From Clostridia bacterium (lineage in GTDB: Bacteria > Bacillota > Clostridia > Christensenellales > Aristaeellaceae): DNA of 64,000 bases. Positions 35,545 through 44,074 of the stretch are shown piece after piece. The translations under genes were made by a program, and so were the position numbers. The notes under the pieces are model-generated. The model was given only the letters and a program-made list of their open reading frames with translations, was not told where the DNA came from and made no database searches. The DNA is taken from NCBI GenBank assembly GCA_017428385.1, contig JAFRQX010000001.1:57156-121155 (forward strand). Direction: 5' to 3'. Numbering within the stretch: the first letter of the stretch is position 1; each line of letters begins with the position of its first letter.

Positions 35545-36558
35545 ATGAAGAAGACCCTTGCTATCCTGTTGGCTGCTATCCTGGTGCTGAGCTGCTTCAG
35601 CTTCGCTTCCGCGGAAGCCAAGACCTACAAAGTCGGCGTATCCATCTATCAGTACACCGACAACTTTATGACCCTGTATCGGAACGAGATTGAAGCCTAC
35701 TTCAAGACCCTCGAGACCGAAGATGTGAAGTATGAAATCACCATGGCCGACGGCAAGAACGACATGGCTGAGCAGACCAACCAGGTCCGCAACTTCATCA
35801 CCCAGGGCATGGACGTGATCATCCTGAACCTGGTGCAGACCTCTTCCGCTGACGCCGTGATCGATGAGATCGTGGCTGCCGGTATCCCGCTGGTACTGAT
35901 CAACCGTGAACCCCTGGCTTATGATGCTGACGGCAACACCCTGGACGAGAAGTATGAAGGCATCCTGAACAATGCCCAGGTTTGCTACGTCGGTGCTGAT
36001 GCCCGTCAGTCCGGTACCTTCCAGGGCCAGATGGTTGCCGATCTGGAAAACCACGGCGACATCAACGGTGACGGAAAGATCTCCTACATCATGATCGAAG
36101 GCGATCCGGAAAACATTGACGCTCAGTATCGTACCACCTTCTCCATCAAGGCCCTGACCGATGCCGGATACGAAGTTGAATGCCTGGACGACCAGGTGGG
36201 CAACTGGGACCAGACCAAGGGCCAGGAGCTGTGCGCGAACGCCCTGAGCAAGTACGGCGACAAGATCGAAGTCGTGTTCTGCAACAACGACGGTATGGCG
36301 CTGGGCGCTGAAACCGCCATCGAGGCCGCCGGCCGCAAAGTCGGTGAGGACATCTACCTGCTGGGTGTTGACGCTCTGCCCGAAGCGATCGACCTGATCA
36401 AGGAAGGCAACATGACCGGCACCGTGCTGAACGACCACATCGGCCAGAGCCATGCCGCGGTTGACGTTGCTGTGAAACTGCTGAACGGCGAAGCGATCGA
36501 CAACTACTACTGGGTTGACTATGTTATGGTCAACAAGGCATACGTGGATGCCCAGTAA
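35545..36558 (+). CDS. mglB: Galactose/glucose-type ABC substrate-binding protein (MglB-like)
   Basis: 337 residues: signal peptide (about 1-24) then a PBP1 fold. KVGVSIYQYTDNFM, IILNLVQTSSADAVI, VLINREPL and VFCNNDGMALGAETAIEAAG follow MglB closely. The loop DINGDGKISY (about 170-180) resembles the EF-hand-like calcium site of MglB. GVDALPEAI and TVLNDHIGQ complete the sugar site. Codon bias marks high expression. It is followed by a strong terminator before the ATPase gene. Confidence 0.88.
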   Translation: MKKTLAILLAAILVLSCFSFASAEAKTYKVGVSIYQYTDNFMTLYRNEIEAYFKTLETEDVKYEITMADGKNDMAEQTNQVRNFITQGMDVIILNLVQTSSADAVIDEIVAAGIPLVLINREPLAYDADGNTLDEKYEGILNNAQVCYVGADARQSGTFQGQMVADLENHGDINGDGKISYIMIEGDPENIDAQYRTTFSIKALTDAGYEVECLDDQVGNWDQTKGQELCANALSKYGDKIEVVFCNNDGMALGAETAIEAAGRKVGEDIYLLGVDALPEAIDLIKEGNMTGTVLNDHIGQSHAAVDVAVKLLNGEAIDNYYWVDYVMVNKAYVDAQ

Positions 36559-36597
36559 TCATCCGCTGGTACAGATCAGATTCTGATTTGATTTGGA

Positions 36598-36632
36598 GGT
36601 GGGTGAGCCGGCTCTTGGCTCACCCACCTTTT
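36598..36632 (+). terminator. Terminator between mglB-like and mglA-like genes
   Basis: 12-bp stem GGTGGGTGAGCC (36598-36609) / GGCTCACCCACC (36617-36628) with loop GGCTCTT and a TTTT tail. The loop and right arm contain the next -35 box. Confidence 0.88.
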
Positions 36633-36643
36633 CGGAGTATAAT
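36615..36643 (+). promoter_or_regulatory. Promoter of the mglA-like genes, embedded in the terminator
   Basis: TTGGCT (36615-36620) overlaps the loop and right arm of the terminator; 17-bp spacer; TATAAT (36638-36643). Confidence 0.6.
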
Positions 36644-36746
36644 AGGATATAATTATGAAAAGAAGAAGCGCCTTTTGCCCCGTGCCTTTTCGGGGACGCG
36701 GCGCAAAGGGTACTGAAGAAACCAATACGAGAGGAGGCATGCCCTC

Positions 36747-38258
36747 ATGTCCGAATACGTACTGGAAATGACAGAGGTCAGCAAGTCTTTCCCGGGCGTT
36801 AAAGCGCTGGACAATGTACAGCTGAAGCTTCGGCCAGGCAAAGTACACGCCCTGATGGGAGAAAACGGCGCCGGAAAATCCACCCTGATGAAGTGTATGT
36901 TTGGCATATACAAAATGGACCAGGGCCAGATTCTGATGGACGGGCAACCTGTAACCATTCATGACCCGATGGACGCCCTGCGCAAAGGAATCGCCATGGT
37001 GCATCAGGAACTCCAGCCCATACCGGCAAGGACAGTCGGTGAGAATATTTTCCTGGGACGTTATCCCATGAAAAAGGCGCTTGGCTTCATCCCGATGGTG
37101 GATCATGCGAAGATGTACGCGGATACCGCGGATCTGCTGAAGAAGGTCCGGATGAACTTTGACCCGAAGCAGAAGGTAGGGGAACTCAGTGTTTCCCAGA
37201 TGCAGTCTGTTGAAATCGCGAAAGCTGTATCGGCAAACTGCCGGGTGCTGATTCTGGACGAGCCGACTTCCTCGCTGACGGCAAACGAAGTGGAAGCGCT
37301 GTTCCGGATTATCGAGGACCTGAAGGCTGAAGGTGTCGCGATCGTTTACATTTCCCACAAAATGGACGAGATCCTGCGGATCGGCGACGAAGTCACTATT
37401 ATGCGGGACGGCAGGTATATCGGCACCTGGGACGCCAGCGAGCTGACCACCGATAAAATCATCACCCTGATGGTGGGACGGGAACTGACGAACCTGTATC
37501 CGAAACGGGAAAATGTGCCAGGGGAAGTGGTCTTTGAGGTAAAGGATTTTACTTCCATCAATCCACGGTCTTTCCGGAACGTCAGCTTCCAGCTGCGCAG
37601 GGGCGAAATCCTCGGCGTCGGCGGCCTGGTAGGCGCCCAGCGGACAGAACTGATGGAAGGCCTGTTCGGCATACGGTCCCATACCACAGGGCAGATCTTC
37701 TACAAAGGACAGGAGATTACGATCACACGCCCGAAGGACGCCATCGACCAGGGAATCGCCATGCTGACGGAGGACCGGCGCGGAAGCGGAATCATGGGTG
37801 TCCTGAGCGTGGCGGATAATATTTCCATTTCTTCACTGAACAAGTATCTGGACCATGGATATTTTATCAATGGCAAAAAAGTGGAGCAGCTGGTACAGGA
37901 CAACGTGAAGAAGATGAATATCAAAACCCCGTCGTCCAAAACACTGATCAAATCCCTGTCCGGCGGAAACCAGCAGAAGGTACTGGTGGGACGCTGGCTG
38001 GCCAACAACCCGGACGTGCTGATCCTGGATGAACCGACCCGCGGTATTGACGTCGGCGCGAAATACGAGATCTACTGCATTATCGCGGACCTGGCCAAAG
38101 AAGGAAAGAGCATCATCATGATCTCCTCTGAAATGAGCGAGCTGATCGGTATGTCCGACCGGATCATGGTAATGTGCGACGGCCGGGTAACCGGTTTTGT
38201 GGAGGGCAGCGAAGCCACCCAGGAAAACATCATGACCTATGCGACACAGTTTGAATGA
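36747..38258 (+). CDS. mglA: Galactose/glucose-type ABC transporter ATPase (MglA-like)
   Basis: 503 residues with two ABC halves. NBD1: Walker [10 protein letters not shown], signature LSVSQMQSVEIAKA, Walker [16 protein letters not shown]2: degenerate Walker A GGLVGAQRTELM as is usual for this family, signature [15 protein letters not shown], Walker [15 protein letters not shown]. All residues expected of MglA/RbsA are present, in contrast to the ATPase at 32797. AGAGGAGG lies upstream. It energises import of the sugar bound by the MglB-like protein. Confidence 0.92.
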   Translation: MSEYVLEMTEVSKSFPGVKALDNVQLKLRPGKVHALMGENGAGKSTLMKCMFGIYKMDQGQILMDGQPVTIHDPMDALRKGIAMVHQELQPIPARTVGENIFLGRYPMKKALGFIPMVDHAKMYADTADLLKKVRMNFDPKQKVGELSVSQMQSVEIAKAVSANCRVLILDEPTSSLTANEVEALFRIIEDLKAEGVAIVYISHKMDEILRIGDEVTIMRDGRYIGTWDASELTTDKIITLMVGRELTNLYPKRENVPGEVVFEVKDFTSINPRSFRNVSFQLRRGEILGVGGLVGAQRTELMEGLFGIRSHTTGQIFYKGQEITITRPKDAIDQGIAMLTEDRRGSGIMGVLSVADNISISSLNKYLDHGYFINGKKVEQLVQDNVKKMNIKTPSSKTLIKSLSGGNQQKVLVGRWLANNPDVLILDEPTRGIDVGAKYEIYCIIADLAKEGKSIIMISSEMSELIGMSDRIMVMCDGRVTGFVEGSEATQENIMTYATQFE

Positions 38259-38275
38259 CGAAGGAGGCAATAAAG

Positions 38276-39295
38276 ATGGAAGCGACTAAAACACAGGAAA
38301 GCTTCGTAAGTAAGCTGATAAAGGTCATTACCCGGAATCCTATCGTCTTTCTGCTGCTGATCGCGGCAATCGTGGTAGGCTGCCTGGTGGAGAACTTCTT
38401 TTCCTGGGCAAACCTGACGAACCTGCTGAGCAATACGGCAATCCGGTTCCTGATTGCACTGGGTGTTTCCGGCTGCCTGATTACAAAGGGTACGGACCTG
38501 TCCGCCGGACGCCAGGTCGGCTTTGCAGCGGTTGTGGCCGGCATCATGTGCCAGCGGGGGGATTATAACGGAAGACTGTGGAAATTCCTCCCGGAAATGA
38601 ACATCGGTCTGGTTTTCGTGATCGTTGTACTGGTGGGCCTGTTCTGGGGCCTGATCAACGGCCTGATTGTGTCCAAACTGCATGTGCCGCCGTTTATCGC
38701 AACCCTGGGTACCCAGACGATTATCTACGGCATTTCCCTGGTGATTTCCGACGCGCAGCCGATCGGCGGATTCCAGAAGATCTATACTACCCTGATCAAC
38801 GGCCGTATCGGCAATGTGAGAGGATTCCACCTGCCTTACCTGCTGTTTGTGGCCGCGGTATTCGGCCTTGTGTTCTGGTTTATCTACAATAAGATGCGTT
38901 TCGGCAAGTACATGTACGCCATCGGCGGCAATGATATCGCGGCTGAGGTTTCCGGCGTAAACACCACACGGACGCTGATACGAATCTATACAACAGCCGG
39001 CATTATGTACGCTGTGGCCGGATACCTGCTTGCCGCAAAGTCCGGCGGAGCTTCCGCCTCCATGGGTCAGGGCTATGAACTGGAAGCCATCGCAGGATGT
39101 ACGATCGGCGGTGTTTCCACCACGGGCGGTATCGGTACGGTTCCCGGGATCCTGATCGGCGTACTGGTATTTGAACTGCTGAAGATCATCCTGCAGTTCC
39201 TCGGCGTCAACCCGTATTACAACTATGTGGTGCAGGGCCTGGTGATCGTCCTGGCTGTTGCGCTGGACATCCGCAAGTATATTGCGAAGAAGTAA
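38276..39295 (+). CDS. mglC: Galactose/glucose-type ABC transporter permease (MglC-like)
   Basis: 339 residues from ATG 38276; AAGGAGG at 38260-38266 fits this start and not the ATG at 38255. About ten membrane segments. LITKGTDLSAGRQVGFAA is the conserved periplasmic loop, KLHVPPFIATLGTQTIIYG and AIGGNDIAAEVSGVNT follow, and GGVSTTGGIGTVPGILIG is near the end. It closely matches MglC. The stop is only 3 bp before a small membrane-protein gene. Confidence 0.92.
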   Translation: MEATKTQESFVSKLIKVITRNPIVFLLLIAAIVVGCLVENFFSWANLTNLLSNTAIRFLIALGVSGCLITKGTDLSAGRQVGFAAVVAGIMCQRGDYNGRLWKFLPEMNIGLVFVIVVLVGLFWGLINGLIVSKLHVPPFIATLGTQTIIYGISLVISDAQPIGGFQKIYTTLINGRIGNVRGFHLPYLLFVAAVFGLVFWFIYNKMRFGKYMYAIGGNDIAAEVSGVNTTRTLIRIYTTAGIMYAVAGYLLAAKSGGASASMGQGYELEAIAGCTIGGVSTTGGIGTVPGILIGVLVFELLKIILQFLGVNPYYNYVVQGLVIVLAVALDIRKYIAKK

Positions 39296-39298
39296 GCC

Positions 39299-39547
39299 AT
39301 GGATTCGAAAGAAAGAGAACTCGAGCAGCGTGAAAAAGCGCTGGAAGAGCGGGAGAAAAAACTGGAGAAGCGGGGAAAAAAACTGGGTTTCTTTTCCCAG
39401 GCAGTCAAGGACAAAAAGGAATCCTGGTATGATCGTGTCAATGTCAGCGTGAAAACAATGGATAAGGTAATCGGCGTGATTACCCTCCTGCTGATCATCG
39501 TGGTGGTCCTGATCGTCCTGGAAGCCACCGGAGTGTTCAAACTGTAA
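39299..39547 (+). CDS. Small coiled-coil membrane protein downstream of mglC
   Basis: 82 residues. Residues 1-30 are a highly charged heptad-like helix (KERELEQREKALEEREKKLE); a basic amphipathic stretch follows and one membrane helix occupies about 58-76 (VIGVITLLLIIVVVLIVLEA). The gene starts 3 bp after mglC, so it should be translated with the transporter. No known family is recognised. A cytoplasmic coiled coil tied to the membrane could link the transporter to a partner, which is inference. Confidence 0.7.
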   Translation: MDSKERELEQREKALEEREKKLEKRGKKLGFFSQAVKDKKESWYDRVNVSVKTMDKVIGVITLLLIIVVVLIVLEATGVFKL

Positions 39548-39586
39548 ACCGCTTTACGCGGTTACGGCACAGAAGCTGTTATACAG

Positions 39587-39625
39587 GCGGTTCTTACCCG
39601 GAAGGGAAGAACCGCTTTCTGTTGC
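39587..39625 (+). terminator. Terminator after the Mgl-type operon
   Basis: GCGGTTCTTACCC (39587-39599) pairs with GGGAAGAACCGC (39604-39615) with one bulged A and loop GGAA; the tail is TTTCTGTT. A smaller hairpin AACCGC-TTTAC-GCGGTT lies at 39547-39563. Confidence 0.7.
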
Positions 39626-39645
39626 AGACAGATCAGTGGGCTGGC

Positions 39646-39673
39646 TTGCATTTGAATGAAATGCATGTAGAAT
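39646..39673 (+). promoter_or_regulatory. Promoter with a spanning inverted repeat, before the second small membrane protein
   Basis: TTGCAT (39646-39651), 16-bp spacer, TAGAAT (39668-39673). The perfect inverted repeat TGCATTT-GAATG-AAATGCA (39647-39665) covers the -35 and most of the spacer, as a repressor operator would. The -10 overlaps the ATG at 39672, which rules out that ATG as the start. Confidence 0.5.
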
Positions 39674-39713
39674 GGTACAAAAGAAGAAAAAACAGGATGG
39701 GATGTGTTCACTT

Positions 39714-39998
39714 ATGAATAACAATACGGGAAGATCTTCACTGATGGCAATTGCGGGCGGATATATCATTTACCTGGCCTATGAGCTTCTGAAAAACCTG
39801 ATTGACAATGTGCCGACCACCATGCCGCGGGTTGTGCAGATTCTGGCCATCGTTTTGTTTGCCGGAGCGGGCATCGCATTGCTGGTTTTTGCATGGAAAA
39901 TATGGAAAAAGGGAAGGGAAGATCAGGACGAGAATCCTGTAGACCTTGAGACACAAGAGACGGAAGCAAAAAGTGAGGAACAGGGTCCAAAATCATGA
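39714..39998 (+). CDS. Small membrane protein, two transmembrane helices, acidic tail
   Basis: 94 residues from ATG 39714 (ATG 39702 is an alternative; ATG 39672 sits inside the -10 box). Helices at about 10-26 (MAIAGGYIIYLAYELL) and 42-62 (VVQILAIVLFAGAGIALLVFA), then a basic KIWKKGR stop-transfer and an acidic cytoplasmic tail. I recognise no named family. It lies between two sugar-transport operons but has its own promoter, so a direct link to either is unproven. Confidence 0.65.
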   Translation: MNNNTGRSSLMAIAGGYIIYLAYELLKNLIDNVPTTMPRVVQILAIVLFAGAGIALLVFAWKIWKKGREDQDENPVDLETQETEAKSEEQGPKS

Positions 39999-40046
39999 AA
40001 ACGTTTGCCTCCAAAAGCAAGGAAATACATAATTGTTTTCTTTCGG

Positions 40047-40087
40047 TATCGTTTCCAATTTTTTTGAAAAAGCCTTTACAAACGATA
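40047..40087 (+). promoter_or_regulatory. Inverted repeat TATCGTTT / AAACGATA flanking the -35 of the ChvE-like gene
   Basis: TATCGTTT (40047-40054) and its exact reverse complement AAACGATA (40080-40087) are 25 bp apart. The right arm starts at the last base of the -35 box. This is a plausible operator pair for a dimeric regulator. Confidence 0.4.
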
Positions 40088-40103
40088 TCTGAAAGTGTAA
40101 AAT
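40075..40103 (+). promoter_or_regulatory. Promoter of the ChvE/Ggu-type operon
   Basis: TTTACA (40075-40080), 17-bp spacer, TAAAAT (40098-40103). Predicted start near 40110; the start codon is at 40167. Confidence 0.65.
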
Positions 40104-40166
40104 ATGGTCAGTTCATTTCCGGATGAACAATCCGGGAAAAAAATTAAAAAGGAGTGTACCCATACT

Positions 40167-41216
40167 ATGAAGAAGATTCTTGCTCTGGTACTCGCTCTGG
40201 CGCTGGTTCTGTCCTGTGCCTCCGCTCTGGCCGCCAAAGTTGGCGTGTCCATGCCCACCAAAGACCTGCAGCGCTGGAATCAGGACGGCGAATACATGGA
40301 AAAGCTGCTGACCGAAGCTGGCTTCGAAGCTGAACTCCAGTACGCCTCCAACGACGTTCCCACCCAGCTGAACCAGGTTGAAACCATGATCGACGACGGT
40401 TGCGAAGTTATCGTTATCGCCGCTATCGAAGGTTCCTCCCTCGGCGCCGCTCTGGACAAGGCCGCTGAAAAGGGCGTCAAGGTTATCGCTTATGACCGTC
40501 TGCTGATGGACAACGCGAACGTTGACTACTATGCCACCTTCGACAACTTCAAGGTTGGCGTCGTGCAGGGCGAATTTGTTGAAAAGGCTCTGGACCTCGC
40601 GAATGCTGCTGGCCCCTTCACCTTCGAATTCACCGCCGGCGACCCCGGTGACAACAATGCGGGCTTCTTCTTCAACGGCGCTATGTCCGTCCTGAAGAAG
40701 TACATCGACGAAGGCAAGATCGTTGTGACCTCCGGCCAGACCGAGTTTGCTGACGTTGCTACCCCCACCTGGAAGACCGACGTTGCTCAGAAGCGCGCTG
40801 AAGATATCCTGACCGCCAACTATGCTGACGGCAAGAAGATCGACGCTTGGGTCTGCTCCAACGACTCCACCGCTCTGGGCGTGACCAACGCTCTGGAAGA
40901 CAACTACGATGTTGATACCCTGGGCTGGCCGATCATCACCGGTCAGGACTGCGACATCGCCAACACCAAGAACATGATCGCCGGCAAGCAGAGCATGTCC
41001 GTGTTCAAAGACACCCGTACTCTGGCTGCTCAGGTTGTGAAGATGGTTGGCCAGATCCTGGCTGGCGAAAAAGTTGACGTGAACGACGAGACGACCTACA
41101 ACAACAATGTGAAGGTTGTTCCTTCCTTCCTGTGCGATCCCGTGTTCGCGAACGCTGAAAACTACAAGGAAATCCTGATCGATTCCGGCTACTACACCGA
41201 GGATCAGCTTCAGTAA
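40167..41216 (+). CDS. chvE: Multiple-monosaccharide ABC substrate-binding protein (ChvE-like)
   Basis: 349 residues from ATG 40167 (AAAAGGAG upstream, signal peptide about 1-22). The core KVGVSMPTKDLQRWNQDGEYM, QLNQVETMIDDGCEVIVIAAI, VIAYDRLLMDNANVDYYATFDN, WVCSNDSTALG and ITGQDCDIANTKNMIAGKQ matches the ChvE/xylose-binding group closely. Known relatives bind several aldoses (glucose, galactose, arabinose, xylose). Extreme codon bias suggests one of the most abundant proteins of the window. No lipobox. It is followed by a strong hairpin before the ATPase gene. Confidence 0.88.
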   Translation: MKKILALVLALALVLSCASALAAKVGVSMPTKDLQRWNQDGEYMEKLLTEAGFEAELQYASNDVPTQLNQVETMIDDGCEVIVIAAIEGSSLGAALDKAAEKGVKVIAYDRLLMDNANVDYYATFDNFKVGVVQGEFVEKALDLANAAGPFTFEFTAGDPGDNNAGFFFNGAMSVLKKYIDEGKIVVTSGQTEFADVATPTWKTDVAQKRAEDILTANYADGKKIDAWVCSNDSTALGVTNALEDNYDVDTLGWPIITGQDCDIANTKNMIAGKQSMSVFKDTRTLAAQVVKMVGQILAGEKVDVNDETTYNNNVKVVPSFLCDPVFANAENYKEILIDSGYYTEDQLQ

Positions 41217-41238
41217 TGAATTCCCGGTAAACAATTAA

Positions 41239-41267
41239 GATGCAGGCGGGCCTGGCCCGCCTGCATC
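41239..41267 (+). terminator. Strong hairpin between chvE-like and gguA-like genes
   Basis: Perfect 12-bp stem GATGCAGGCGGG (41239-41250) / CCCGCCTGCATC (41256-41267) with loop CCTGG. Only GTTTAAGG follows, so it may be a partial terminator or a 3'-end stabiliser that leaves the binding-protein mRNA in excess. Confidence 0.75.
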
Positions 41268-41318
41268 GTTTAAGGAAAACATTTATTTTCCATCCAAATG
41301 AAAGGCTGGAGGAGAACA

Positions 41319-42863
41319 ATGGCAAAGATTTTGCTGGAAATGAGGAATATCACCAAGACATTCCCGGGCGTCAAGGCTCTTGACAACGTGAATTTCAAGG
41401 TTGAAGAAGGCGAGATCCACGCGCTGGTCGGGGAGAACGGCGCCGGAAAATCCACCCTGATGAATGTGCTGAGCGGTATTTATCCTTACGGCACTTATGA
41501 GGGAGATATCGTCTACGACGGAAATGTCTGCCAATTCCATAACATTAAAGATTCTGAGAAACTGGGCATCGTCATTATCCATCAGGAACTGGCGCTGGTT
41601 CCGGAAATGACGATTGGTGAGAATATGTATCTGGGCAATGAGCGCGGGCATAAACTTGCCATTGACTGGAATACCACTTATTCCGAAGCCGATAAATACC
41701 TGAAGATGGTGGGCCTTTCTGAGAGCTCCAAGGTTCAGGTCAAGAATATCGGTACCGGTAAGCAGCAGCTGGTTGAAATTGCCAAGGCACTGGCTAAAAA
41801 AGCAAGACTGCTGATCCTGGATGAGCCCACATCCTCTCTGAACGAAGAAGATTCCCGCGCGCTGCTGGACCTCATGCTTGAGTTCAAGAAGCAGGGGATG
41901 ACCATGATTATCATCTCCCATAAGCTCAATGAGGTTGCCTACGTAGCGGATACGATAACGGTGGTTCGCGATGGCGCGACCATCGAGACGATTGACAACC
42001 ACGGAACCGAGCAGGTTTCCGAAGAACGGATCATCAAGGGCATGGTCGGCCGCGAAATGACCAATCGTTTCCCGAAACGGGAAGGCGTCACCATTGGAGA
42101 CGTTCAGCTGGAGATCAACAACTGGACAGTTCACCATCCGCTGTATCCGGAACGCAAGGTTGTGGACGACGTTTCCATGTACGTCCGCAAGGGCGAGGTT
42201 GTCGGTATCTACGGCCTGATGGGCGCTGGACGGACGGAACTGGCCATGAGTATTTTCGGCCAGAGCTACGGAACCAATATCTCCGGCGAAATGAAGATCG
42301 ACGGAAAGCCGGTCAAGATGAAGAAGAGCGAAGCAGATGCCATCAAGCATAAGATCGCTTATGTTACAGAAGACCGTAAAGGTAACGGCCTGGTGCTGAG
42401 CCAGTCCATCAAGGTTAATACTTCTCTTGCTCACCTGGATGCGATCTCCAGTCACACGGTGATCGACGGTGATAAGGAATACGCCGTTGCAGAAGAATAC
42501 CGTGACAAGCTGAAGATCAAGACCCCCACAGTTGAACAGCTGGTGGGCAACCTCTCCGGCGGTAACCAGCAGAAGGTGCTGCTGGCCAAGTGGATGTTCG
42601 CCGAACCGGACATCATGCTGCTGGACGAGCCGACTCGCGGTATCGACGTCGGCGCGAAATACGAGATCTACTGCATCATTAATGACCTGGCAGCTGCCGG
42701 GAAGTCCGTGGTCATGATCTCTTCCGAGCTGCCGGAAGTGCTGGGTATGAGCGACCGGATCTATATCATGAACGAAGGTAAGTTTGTCGGCGAAATGAAA
42801 GCGGAGGAAGCAACCCAGGAAAGCATCATGGCTGTAATCCTCCAGTCGGGAAGGGGTGCATAA
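41319..42863 (+). CDS. gguA: Multiple-sugar ABC transporter ATPase (GguA/XylG-like)
   Basis: 514 residues from ATG 41319 (CTGGAGGAG upstream). NBD1: Walker [10 protein letters not shown], signature region [15 protein letters not shown], Walker [16 protein letters not shown]2: [16 protein letters not shown] (family-typical loss of the P-loop lysine), signature [15 protein letters not shown], Walker [15 protein letters not shown]. The insertion [17 protein letters not shown] after Walker A is typical of the XylG/GguA branch. It pairs with the two permeases that follow. Confidence 0.9.
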   Translation: MAKILLEMRNITKTFPGVKALDNVNFKVEEGEIHALVGENGAGKSTLMNVLSGIYPYGTYEGDIVYDGNVCQFHNIKDSEKLGIVIIHQELALVPEMTIGENMYLGNERGHKLAIDWNTTYSEADKYLKMVGLSESSKVQVKNIGTGKQQLVEIAKALAKKARLLILDEPTSSLNEEDSRALLDLMLEFKKQGMTMIIISHKLNEVAYVADTITVVRDGATIETIDNHGTEQVSEERIIKGMVGREMTNRFPKREGVTIGDVQLEINNWTVHHPLYPERKVVDDVSMYVRKGEVVGIYGLMGAGRTELAMSIFGQSYGTNISGEMKIDGKPVKMKKSEADAIKHKIAYVTEDRKGNGLVLSQSIKVNTSLAHLDAISSHTVIDGDKEYAVAEEYRDKLKIKTPTVEQLVGNLSGGNQQKVLLAKWMFAEPDIMLLDEPTRGIDVGAKYEIYCIINDLAAAGKSVVMISSELPEVLGMSDRIYIMNEGKFVGEMKAEEATQESIMAVILQSGRGA

Positions 42864-42865
42864 CG

Positions 42866-44053
42866 ATGAATGAAAACAAGATGAGCGTTGGCGCTTTTTT
42901 CCAGAAATACACCATGGTAATCGCACTGGTGGTTGTGGTGATGTTCTTCGCCATTGCGACCAACGGCGGCTCCCTCAAGCCCGGCAGTATCAACAACCTG
43001 ATCTCCCAGAACGGTTATGTGTTCGTACTGGCAGCCGGTATGCTGCTGTGTATCCTGACCGGTGGTAACATCGACCTGTCTGTTGGCTCTGTGGTCTGTT
43101 TTGCTGCGGCTGTCGGCTGCGTGCTGATGGACAACAAGGTGAACATGTGGATCGCTGTGATTGCTATGCTGGGCATCGGCCTTGCGATCGGTACTTTCCA
43201 GGGCTTCTGGATTGCTAAACTGCATGTGCCGGCATTCATTGCCACCCTGTCCGGTATGTACGCATTCCGCGGCCTGTCCAATGTGGTGCTGCAGGGATAC
43301 CGGGTGGATATCACCAACAGTACTTTCCTGTTCCTCTTCGGCAGCGGCCGGACAAGCTATATTCCGGACTTTATCAAGCAAATGACGGGTTCGGAAAGCA
43401 GCCTGAACTTGACCTGTCTGATCTTTGGCATTGCAGCCACAGTGATCTATATCCTGATGACTGTCAGGAAGATCCTGGTTCAGAAGAAACTGAACATCCA
43501 TCAGTCCATCATTGGACAGAGCATCACGACCCTTCTTATCTCTGCCGTGATTCTTTTCCTGACCTGGCAGATGGCAAGCTACAGAGGCATTCCCATGGTG
43601 CTGATCTGGATTGCCCTGGTGCTTGGGATTTACCAGTACATTACGACCAAGACAGCTATGGGACGTCATCTCTACGCGGTCGGCGGCAATGAGAAAGCAA
43701 CGGCTCTGTCCGGCGTGAAGACCCGGAATGTGTACTGGTTCGCTTATGCCAGCATCGGTCTGATGGCCGGTCTGGCCGGTATCCTGACTGCGGCCCGTGC
43801 CAAGGGCATTGACCCCACCTACGGTGAAGGCTATGAAATGGACGCTATAGCATCCTGCTTCATCGGTGGTGCTTCCGCATACGGCGGCGTCGGCAAGGTA
43901 TCCGGTATGATTATCGGTGCTGTGCTGATGGGTGTTATCAACCAGGGCATGAATATGGTCGGCGTTGACTCCAACTACCAGAAGGTGGTTAAAGGACTCG
44001 TGCTGCTGCTGGCGGTTGTCTTCGACGTACTGTCCAAGCGGCAGAAGCGGTAA
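42866..44053 (+). CDS. gguB: Multiple-sugar ABC transporter permease (GguB/XylH-like), first copy
   Basis: 395 residues, longer than RbsC because of a central insertion, as in GguB/XylH. LTGGNIDLSVGSVVCFAA is canonical; AKLHVPAFIATLSGMYAFRGLS and AVGGNEKATALSGVKT follow; GGASAYGGVGKVSGMIIG is near the end. It begins 2 bp after the ATPase stop. About 11 membrane segments. Confidence 0.9.
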   Translation: MNENKMSVGAFFQKYTMVIALVVVVMFFAIATNGGSLKPGSINNLISQNGYVFVLAAGMLLCILTGGNIDLSVGSVVCFAAAVGCVLMDNKVNMWIAVIAMLGIGLAIGTFQGFWIAKLHVPAFIATLSGMYAFRGLSNVVLQGYRVDITNSTFLFLFGSGRTSYIPDFIKQMTGSESSLNLTCLIFGIAATVIYILMTVRKILVQKKLNIHQSIIGQSITTLLISAVILFLTWQMASYRGIPMVLIWIALVLGIYQYITTKTAMGRHLYAVGGNEKATALSGVKTRNVYWFAYASIGLMAGLAGILTAARAKGIDPTYGEGYEMDAIASCFIGGASAYGGVGKVSGMIIGAVLMGVINQGMNMVGVDSNYQKVVKGLVLLLAVVFDVLSKRQKR

Positions 44054-44074
44054 GGAAAGGAGGATGGCAAGACA

